Made by a program: the position numbers and the translations under genes | Notes under the pieces: generated by a model | Databases searched by the model: none | What the model was told of the DNA's origin: nothing | What the model saw: only the letters and a program-made list of their open reading frames with translations | Origin: Candidatus Omnitrophota bacterium | GTDB lineage: Bacteria > Omnitrophota > Gorgyraeia > Gygaellales > Profunditerraquicolaceae | NCBI GenBank assembly: GCA_028711825.1 | Contig: JAQTRM010000003.1 | Coordinates: 6,934 to 35,449, forward strand | Direction: 5' to 3' | DNA length: 28,516 nt | Shown here: positions 23,399 to 28,516 of the stretch, piece by piece | Layout of the letters: each line of letters starts with the position of its first letter | How positions within the stretch are numbered: the first letter of the stretch is position 1

Positions 23399-23930
23399 AA
23401 AACTTTAAGACATCTTCCCATTTACCCTGCGATTTAAGGATCATCTCCGCGACCTCCCGGACCGCCCCCCGCCCTCCGGCGGCGGCGGTAATATAAACCG
23501 CGGCGTCTTTGATCTCGGAGGCGGCGTTGGAAACGGCCACCGGCAGCCCGACCCGGCGCAAGAGGGATAAATCTACCAGGTCGTCTCCGACAAAACAGAT
23601 TTCTTCGGAGGAGACCTTGTATTTTTTCATAATCTTTCCCAGGACCGCGGTTTTGGGGAAGATGTCGGCGAAGACCTCCGATACCCGCATATCTTTTGCG
23701 CGTAAAGCAAGCGTGCGGGAGTTCTTGGCCGTGATAATCACCGTTTCAATCCCGGATTTATGCAGCACATAAACCCCCAGGCCGTCGTGTACGTCGAAAA
23801 ATTTGGAATCCCTGCCGGAAGAATCATAAATAATCCTGCCGTCGGTAAGGACCCCGTCGGCATCCAAAAGGAGCAAACGGACCCTGCTGAAACGCTCTTT
23901 TAATTCCGGATTCATATTCTTTTCATGCAT
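23388..23930 (-). CDS. kdsC: 3-deoxy-D-manno-octulosonate 8-phosphate phosphatase
   Basis: A small HAD-superfamily phosphatase (no cap domain) that releases Kdo from Kdo-8-P. The 180-residue product has motif I LLLLDADGVLTDG with Asp23 and Asp25, the family GRIIYDSSG, a KPK-less middle region VIITAKNSRTLALRAKDM, and motif IV VGDDLVDLSLL. The length is normal for the KdsC tetramer type. The ATG at 23930 follows the kdsD stop by one base; a second Met at 23915 is a possible alternative. Together with kdsA, kdsB and kdsD it completes the Kdo route. Confidence 0.95.
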   Translation of the reverse strand: MHEKNMNPELKERFSRVRLLLLDADGVLTDGRIIYDSSGRDSKFFDVHDGLGVYVLHKSGIETVIITAKNSRTLALRAKDMRVSEVFADIFPKTAVLGKIMKKYKVSSEEICFVGDDLVDLSLLRRVGLPVAVSNAASEIKDAAVYITAAAGGRGAVREVAEMILKSQGKWEDVLKFYGP

Positions 23931-23931
23931 T

Positions 23932-24894
23932 TTAAATTAACCCCGCTTTAAGCAGATCCTGCACATCCAGCAAACCCACCGGGCGCCTGAAGCGGTCCAC
24001 CACCGGGACTTCGTCGATCTTCTTTGCCTGCAGGATCCGCATCGCTTCGGCGGCAAGCATGTCTTTGTCGACCACCGTGGGATTCTTGGTCATCACATCC
24101 TTGATCAGCCTGGCGGTAAGATCTTTATCGCTGGCAAGATGGCGGCGCAGGTCACCGTCGGTAAAAATACCCTCGAGCTTCCCATTTTTATCCACCACGA
24201 TCGCCGAACCGGCCCGGGCATGGGTAATCGCAAGCATCACTTCCGCCACCAGCTTATCCTGGCGCACCACCGCGCAGGAAACCCCCTGGCGCATAATATC
24301 CTGGACCGTCAAAAGGAGGCGCCTCCCTAATGCCCCTCCGGGATGGAAGAAAGCGAAATCTTTTTCTTTAAAACCTTTGCGTTCCAGCAGGCATACCGCC
24401 AGGGCATCGGCCATTGCCAGTGTAGCGGTGGTCGAAGCGGTAGGGGCCAGCCCCAAAGGACAAGCTTCTTTTTTTACCGAAACATCCAGGACAATATCGC
24501 TGTATTTGGCCAAAACGGACTTGGAGTTCCCGGTCAGGGAAATGATCGGAGCGCCGATCTTTTTGAGTATCGGCAGGAGCTTTTTCATCTCCTCGGTCGA
24601 ACCGCTGTTGGAAAGTATGATCACCACGTCCTCGGAAGTGACCTTACCCAGGTCTCCGTGGATCGCTTCGGCGGTATGCAGGAATAAGCTGGGTGTGCCG
24701 GTAGAAGCGAGGGTTGCGGAAAACTTCTGCGCGATTATTCCGGTCTTCCCCATTCCGCTCACCACCACCCTGCCCTTGCTCTTTAAAATCAGGTCTACCG
24801 CCTTGACAAAACCTCCTCCCAAACGGTCCTTCAGGAGCCGGATCGCCTGCGCCTCGATCTCCAATACTTCTTTTGCCCGCTTAATAAGGTCCAT
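23932..24894 (-). CDS. kdsD: D-arabinose 5-phosphate isomerase with SIS and two CBS domains
   Basis: Interconverts ribulose 5-phosphate and arabinose 5-phosphate, the first Kdo step. The SIS domain (about 30-170) shows VVSGMGKTGIIAQKFSATLASTGTPS, HGDLG and ILSNSGSTEE; the CBS pair fills the rest (about 195-320, ending VPVVDRFRRPVGLLDVQDLLKAG). The length of about 320 is that of E. coli KdsD/KpsF. The start is ambiguous: ATG at 24894, TTG at 24900 and GTG at 24903 share one GAGGG; ATG is preferred by codon, though the spacing is long. A 60-70 bp gap with a hairpin separates it from kdsA. Confidence 0.95.
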   Translation of the reverse strand: MDLIKRAKEVLEIEAQAIRLLKDRLGGGFVKAVDLILKSKGRVVVSGMGKTGIIAQKFSATLASTGTPSLFLHTAEAIHGDLGKVTSEDVVIILSNSGSTEEMKKLLPILKKIGAPIISLTGNSKSVLAKYSDIVLDVSVKKEACPLGLAPTASTTATLAMADALAVCLLERKGFKEKDFAFFHPGGALGRRLLLTVQDIMRQGVSCAVVRQDKLVAEVMLAITHARAGSAIVVDKNGKLEGIFTDGDLRRHLASDKDLTARLIKDVMTKNPTVVDKDMLAAEAMRILQAKKIDEVPVVDRFRRPVGLLDVQDLLKAGLI

Positions 24895-24926
24895 ATTCAA
24901 CACACACCCTCTTTCTTGTCTTTTTC

Positions 24927-24962
24927 CGGAACCCGGCTTGACTCCGCCGGCGTAAGATTCCG
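24927..24962 (-). other. Two-step hairpin between kdsA and kdsD
   Basis: CGGAA/TTCCG (24962-24958 with 24931-24927) encloses CCGGC/GCCGG (24950-24946 with 24937-24933). It lies right after the kdsA stop at the only real gap within the Kdo genes. The tail is GAAAAAGAC on the coding strand, so it is not an intrinsic terminator; it may be an mRNA processing or stabilising structure or a small palindromic repeat. Confidence 0.45.
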
Positions 24963-24965
24963 TAT

Positions 24966-25778
24966 TTATAAAACCTGCCGGATCTTGTTTACCTGTTTTA
25001 AAAGCTTTTCCAGCTCCTTGAAATTTATCATATTCTGCCCGTCGCAGGGCGCGGATTTCGGGTCACGATGCACCTCCAGGAACAAACCGTCGCAGCCGAA
25101 AGCGACCGCCGCGCGCGAGAGGCCGGCGACAAACTCCGCCTGCCCGCCTGAACATCCTCCCTGCCCACCGGGAAGCTGCACGCTATGCGTGGCATCATAA
25201 ATCACCGGATACCCCAGGCTGCGCATAATGCCCAGGCTGCGCAGGTCGGTTACCAGGTTATTATACCCGAAACTCACACCCCTCTCCGTAATCAATATGC
25301 GGTGATTACCCGTACTTTCAACTTTCTTAATAATCGGTTTGATATCCCAGGGGGCGAGAAACTGCCCTTTTTTAATATTAACGATCTTGCCGGTGCGGGC
25401 GGCAGCCAGGACAATATCGGTCTGGCGGCATAAAAAAGCCGGGATCTGAATGATGTCCAGGACCTCCGCCGCAGCCGGAATATCCTTGGCGCAGTGCACA
25501 TCGCTTAAGATAGGAAGCTTAAGTTTATTCTTTATTTTTTTCAGGATCGCCAGGCCTTTTTTTAAACCCGGACCGCGGTAAGAGTCCACCGAAAGGCGGT
25601 TGGCCTTGTCAAAACTGGATTTAAAAATAAACGGCGTTTCCAGCGATAAGGCGATCTCTTTAATCCTGGCGGCGGCCTCCAAACAGGAGCTCTCCGATTC
25701 AATAGCGCACGGCCCCGCGATCAAAACCAGCGGACAGCCTTCCCCGAATTTTATCTTACCGAGACTGACCTGTCGCAT
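24966..25778 (-). CDS. kdsA: 3-deoxy-8-phosphooctulonate synthase (Kdo-8-P synthase)
   Basis: Condenses arabinose 5-phosphate with PEP to Kdo 8-phosphate. The 270-residue TIM-barrel protein has the signature LIAGPCAIESE (19-29), FKSSFDKANR (about 52-61), LSDVH (about 95-99), IPAFLCRQTDI (about 112-122) and GxEVHxDP-like FLEVHRDPKSAPCDG near the end. A cysteine follows AGP (Cys23), as in both metal-dependent and metal-independent forms; I cannot assign the class with certainty. AAGG eight bases upstream supports the ATG at 25778. The start overlaps kdsB by 23 bp. Confidence 0.97.
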   Translation of the reverse strand: MRQVSLGKIKFGEGCPLVLIAGPCAIESESSCLEAAARIKEIALSLETPFIFKSSFDKANRLSVDSYRGPGLKKGLAILKKIKNKLKLPILSDVHCAKDIPAAAEVLDIIQIPAFLCRQTDIVLAAARTGKIVNIKKGQFLAPWDIKPIIKKVESTGNHRILITERGVSFGYNNLVTDLRSLGIMRSLGYPVIYDATHSVQLPGGQGGCSGGQAEFVAGLSRAAVAFGCDGLFLEVHRDPKSAPCDGQNMINFKELEKLLKQVNKIRQVL

Positions 25779-26517
25779 CGCTTAAACCTTTCTTTAATTG
25801 GTTAACCACCCTTTCCAGATCCTTGGGAGTATCCACCCCCACCGTATCAAACTGGGTCTGGATCACCTTGATCTTGAAACCTTCAGCCAAAACACGCAGC
25901 TGTTCCAGCCGCTCCGACTTTTCAAGATAAGAAACCGGGAGGTTTTTATAAGTAAAAAGGAAATCCTTGGTGTAACCGTAAAGTCCGATATGTTTATAAT
26001 AGGCCACCTGGTCGATCTCGGCGTTCGGCGCCAGATAAGGGATCGGCGCGCGCGAAAAATACAGCGCGAAATTATTCTTATCCACCACCACTTTCACCAC
26101 GTTGGAATCCAGCAGCTCCAGAACATCTTCAATCCTTTTCATAAGAGTAGCCATATTCAGCATTTTATCTTCCAGGAGCGCGCGGGCGACGCTATCGATC
26201 ATCATCGGGTGGATAAGCGGCTCATCCGCCTGGATATTGATCACGATCTTGACGTCCAGCGGATTGACCACCTCGCTGATCCGGTCGGTGCCGCAGGAGT
26301 GCTCCTTGGAGGTCATCACCGCCTTGGCCCCGAAACCGGCGGCGGCCTTCATAATGATCTCGCTGTCGCAGGCGATAATCAGGTCATCCAGCATCCGCGA
26401 TTTCTTAGCCTGTTCCCAAACATGCTGCAGCATCGGTTTTCCCATGATATCCGCCAGCACCTTACCGGCGAACCTGGAAGACGAATACCTGGCCGGAATA
26501 ACACCGATTACATCCAT
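25756..26517 (-). CDS. kdsB: 3-deoxy-manno-octulosonate cytidylyltransferase (CMP-Kdo synthetase)
   Basis: Activates Kdo with CTP to CMP-Kdo, the donor for lipid A glycosylation. The 253-residue protein begins with the nucleotidyltransferase motif GVIPARYSSSRFAGKVLADI (5-24), followed by VMTSKEHSCGTDRISEVV and NIQADEPLI (about 95-103) with the metal-binding Asp, and YKHIGLYGYTKDFL in the dimer region. The length is normal. It begins one base after the rfaE1 stop, and its end overlaps the kdsA start by 23 bp. Confidence 0.97.
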   Translation of the reverse strand: MDVIGVIPARYSSSRFAGKVLADIMGKPMLQHVWEQAKKSRMLDDLIIACDSEIIMKAAAGFGAKAVMTSKEHSCGTDRISEVVNPLDVKIVINIQADEPLIHPMMIDSVARALLEDKMLNMATLMKRIEDVLELLDSNVVKVVVDKNNFALYFSRAPIPYLAPNAEIDQVAYYKHIGLYGYTKDFLFTYKNLPVSYLEKSERLEQLRVLAEGFKIKVIQTQFDTVGVDTPKDLERVVNQLKKGLSDATGQSR

Positions 26518-26518
26518 C

Positions 26519-27535
26519 CTATTTTATCCTTTCCAAAAGTTCTTTCTGGTTAGTAACCGCCGTCCCCAATTTTCCGACTACGATCCCGGCGGCAAAATTC
26601 GCGATGTAAGCCGCTTCCATCTTGGAAGCCCCCAGGGAAAGCGCCATGGTGAAAACGCTGATCACCGTGTCCCCCGCCCCGGAAACATCAAAAACTTTTT
26701 GGGCTACGGTAGGGATACGCTTATTTTTCCCTTTCTCAAAAAGCCACATCCCGTTTTCTCCGAGAGTAATCAGAAGGCTCTCCAGCTGCAGGTGCCCCAG
26801 GATCTCTTCTCCGGCCCTTATGATATCCTTGTCCATCAATAAAGATTCTTTGTAAATCCTGAAACTATTGCCCCGGTCTTTCATCTTCAGGTACCGGATG
26901 GCATTCTGGGCTTCTTTCCGGTTCGGCGTAATACAGGTAGCGTGTTTGTAACAATCAAAATTATTTTCCTTGGGATCGATAGTAACGATCTTCCCGTGCG
27001 CGTTGGCATTCTTGATGATATCCGCGGTTAATTCGCGGTCAAGGAGCCCCTTGCCGTAGTCTTCGACGATAACCGCATCGAAATTTTTTATGTTATCGCC
27101 GAAATATTTAAAAAATTTCTTTTTTACGTTTTGAGAAATATTATGCACATCCTCCCAATCTACTCTCACCACCTGCTGATGGCCCGCGATAATCCTGGTT
27201 TTAAGGGTTGTCTTCCTGCCCTCCTCGAAAAACACGCCTTTTGTATTAATGCCCAGCTTTTCAGCCTCCGCCTGGAATTTTTTAGTAGCGGGATCTTTTC
27301 TGTCTCCCAACACCCCGCACAAACTGGCCCTTGCGCCCAAAGCGGTAATATTATTGGCGACATTGGCCGCGCCTCCCGGGACATAATTCCTTTTATTCGC
27401 CCAGACTACCGGCACGGGAGCCTCAGGAGAGATCCTGTCGACATCCCCCCAGATATACTGGTCGAGGATCAGGTCGCCGACTACCAGGATCCTGACTTTA
27501 TCGAACTCCGAAATTATTTTTTTAAGGTTGTTCAT
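26519..27535 (-). CDS. rfaE1: D-glycero-beta-D-manno-heptose 7-phosphate kinase (HldE N-domain type)
   Basis: A PfkB/ribokinase-family kinase that phosphorylates heptose 7-phosphate at O-1 on the way to ADP-heptose for the LPS inner core. The family start GDLILDQYIWGDVDRISPEAP (20-40) is very characteristic, GGAANVANNI is at 54-63 and the catalytic GAGD at 286-289 (Asp289). It is 338 residues, so the adenylyltransferase domain fused in E. coli HldE is absent and must be a separate gene elsewhere. The ATG overlaps the stop of the preceding gene as ATGA. Confidence 0.94.
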   Translation of the reverse strand: MNNLKKIISEFDKVRILVVGDLILDQYIWGDVDRISPEAPVPVVWANKRNYVPGGAANVANNITALGARASLCGVLGDRKDPATKKFQAEAEKLGINTKGVFFEEGRKTTLKTRIIAGHQQVVRVDWEDVHNISQNVKKKFFKYFGDNIKNFDAVIVEDYGKGLLDRELTADIIKNANAHGKIVTIDPKENNFDCYKHATCITPNRKEAQNAIRYLKMKDRGNSFRIYKESLLMDKDIIRAGEEILGHLQLESLLITLGENGMWLFEKGKNKRIPTVAQKVFDVSGAGDTVISVFTMALSLGASKMEAAYIANFAAGIVVGKLGTAVTNQKELLERIK

Positions 27536-28461
27536 ATTTTCTCGATTATTCCCTGCGCCAGCAGCGGAAGCATGATTTCATGGTGCCCGATGACATAATA
27601 GCCTTTCCCTCCGCCGAGAACCGGGCGCGCCGCCACGTTCTGCGCCGCGCGGTACTGGTAAATCATGTCGAAAACGACGGCGGTAAAATCTTTAATCCCG
27701 CCGTAAATATTGCGGGCAAGATTCAAGGCCTTTAAAAATACCTCCGGCAGGATTACCGCCGAACCGAAATTCAAAACTACCCCTCCCCGGTTTAAAGAAC
27801 GGATATTATCCGCCAGGATATGGAAATCCCGCAGCGAGCCCGCCCCGGCGGCGGCAGCGTCAAAAGACGGATGCTGATGGATGATGTCCGTGCCCACCCC
27901 CACAAAAACACAAACCGGAACTTTGCGTTTATAGGCATTATAAACCAGGCTTAGATCTTTATAAGCCAGATGAGAAGAAGCGATCTTATTGGCTACCGCG
28001 TAACCGTAACCGAACCCCATATCCACCCCTTCTTTAACCGCCAGATTTATAAAATCCGCGGTTTCCCTGCCCATGCCGAATTTACCTTCTTTAAGATTTT
28101 CGGCGACATCCTCGGAAGTCTTGCCCTGGCAGGCAATTTCAAAATCATGGATCACTCCCGCCCCGTTCAGGCAGACGCAGGTAATGACTTTTTTTTCGAG
28201 CAGTTCAATCAATACCGGATTCAATCCGCATTTTATCACATGCGCCCCGGCCATCAGGATAACTCCTTTTTTTCTGCGGCGGGCAAGAACAATTTCAGAG
28301 ATTATCGCGCGCAGGTCTTTTGCCTTCAAGATCGCAGGCAAAGACGCCAAAAAGGAGGAAAAACTCTTCCCTTTAGCCGGCTTGAGGGCAAAATCGCTCT
28401 TACTAACCCTGCTAAAACGTTTTTTTATAGAATATCTCTTTACCTTATTTAAGTCAACCAT
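27532..28461 (-). CDS. Uncharacterised Rossmann-like protein, loosely deoxyhypusine-synthase-like, first gene of the LPS operon
   Basis: I cannot name this protein with confidence. From the Met at 28461 it has 309 residues, no signal peptide and no membrane segment. The N-terminus is basic. A central glycine-rich alpha/beta part follows: GVILMAGAHVIKCGLNPVLIELL, then CLNGAGVIHDFEIACQGKT, then FGMGRETADFI. Later blocks are VCVFVGVGTDIIHQHPSFD, GGVVLNFGSAVILPEVFLKAL and AVVFDMIYQYRAAQNVAARP. The NGAGVIHDFEIA block recalls the GG-EHD region of deoxyhypusine synthases, which suggests an NAD-type Rossmann fold, but the match is weak. The start is chosen because a strong promoter puts the transcript start at or next to this ATG; upstream ATG 28479 and TTG 28497 lie within the promoter. 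It overlaps rfaE1 by ATGA, so a role in heptose or Kdo metabolism is likely. Confidence 0.7.
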   Translation of the reverse strand: MVDLNKVKRYSIKKRFSRVSKSDFALKPAKGKSFSSFLASLPAILKAKDLRAIISEIVLARRRKKGVILMAGAHVIKCGLNPVLIELLEKKVITCVCLNGAGVIHDFEIACQGKTSEDVAENLKEGKFGMGRETADFINLAVKEGVDMGFGYGYAVANKIASSHLAYKDLSLVYNAYKRKVPVCVFVGVGTDIIHQHPSFDAAAAGAGSLRDFHILADNIRSLNRGGVVLNFGSAVILPEVFLKALNLARNIYGGIKDFTAVVFDMIYQYRAAQNVAARPVLGGGKGYYVIGHHEIMLPLLAQGIIEKI

Positions 28462-28462
28462 A

Positions 28463-28497
28463 GAAGGTAATTTTAGCATATTTTGAGGGTAAATCAA
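28463..28497 (-). promoter_or_regulatory. Extended -10 promoter driving the LPS operon, apparently leaderless
   Basis: TTGATT (28497-28492), a 16-bp spacer and TGCTAAAAT with the -10 TAAAAT at 28475-28470 and the extended TG two bases before it. The predicted transcription start is at about 28463-28461, on the ATG at 28461. No Shine-Dalgarno sequence precedes any candidate start codon here, which agrees with a leaderless mRNA. Confidence 0.6.
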
Positions 28498-28516
28498 GTT
28501 ACTTGTCAGCTTTCAG

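Noticed and set aside
24059..24955. Plus-strand ORF of 298 codons
   Set aside because: Antisense shadow of kdsD, which has complete SIS and CBS motifs; the plus-strand product is Ser/Arg-rich with no recognisable domain.

Overview
The window is a dense 28.5 kb block of bacterial chromosome in which every supported gene lies on the minus strand. It holds 27 complete or nearly complete protein genes, the first 43 codons of infB at the left edge, one candidate 10-residue leader ORF, and only short intergenic gaps (the longest is about 200 bp, 15980-16180). I see no rRNA, tRNA, CRISPR array, insertion sequence or phage gene. The organism is a diderm: it has the complete CMP-Kdo pathway, a heptose kinase, LptB, an LptC/LptA-type protein, an OmpA/Pal-type lipoprotein and RseP. 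The mixture of these with a GH57/DUF4912 pair, a Tad-type ATPase, Lys/Ala-rich protein tails and several domain-reduced housekeeping proteins makes me suspect a candidate-phylum bacterium such as Omnitrophota. That placement is inference and needs a marker-gene tree.

Layout, in transcription order (right to left). (1) 28497-21691, LPS block: a gene of uncertain function behind a strong leaderless-type promoter, then rfaE1, kdsB, kdsA, kdsD, kdsC, an lptC-lptA fusion and lptB, many of them overlapping or 1 nt apart. (2) 21600-19993: trigger factor (without its PPIase domain) and clpP, with degenerate telomere-like low-complexity tracts touching both stop codons. (3) 19883-16181: class V aminotransferase, serA, and a secreted tandem thioredoxin-like protein without CxxC, start-coupled to serA by ATGA. 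(4) 16180-13346: a highly palindromic gap with a candidate promoter and leader ORF, then a homocitrate/isopropylmalate-synthase-like gene and purA. (5) 13269-12203: an OmpA-like lipoprotein and a small coiled-coil lipoprotein with their own consensus promoter and an intrinsic terminator. (6) 12114-9452: DUF4912 protein and GH57 glucan branching enzyme. (7) 9450-4600: uppS, cdsA, dxr, rseP, ispG, the common isoprenoid/phospholipid/envelope-protease string. (8) 4596-1: an orphan CpaF/TadA ATPase, proS (lacking the INS editing domain), rimP, nusA and the start of infB.

Biologically the genes join envelope construction (Kdo and heptose precursors, LPS export, undecaprenyl carrier, CDP-diacylglycerol, lipoproteins) with protein synthesis and quality control (ProRS, RimP, NusA, IF-2, trigger factor, ClpP) and with serine, purine and glycogen-type metabolism. 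No single new defence-like system stands out. The most unusual items are the natural PPIase-less trigger factor, the LptC-LptA fusion carrying a palindromic repeat element inside its coding sequence, the pseudo-thioredoxin protein coupled to serA, the unknown gene at the head of the LPS operon, and the structured leader at 15980-16180.
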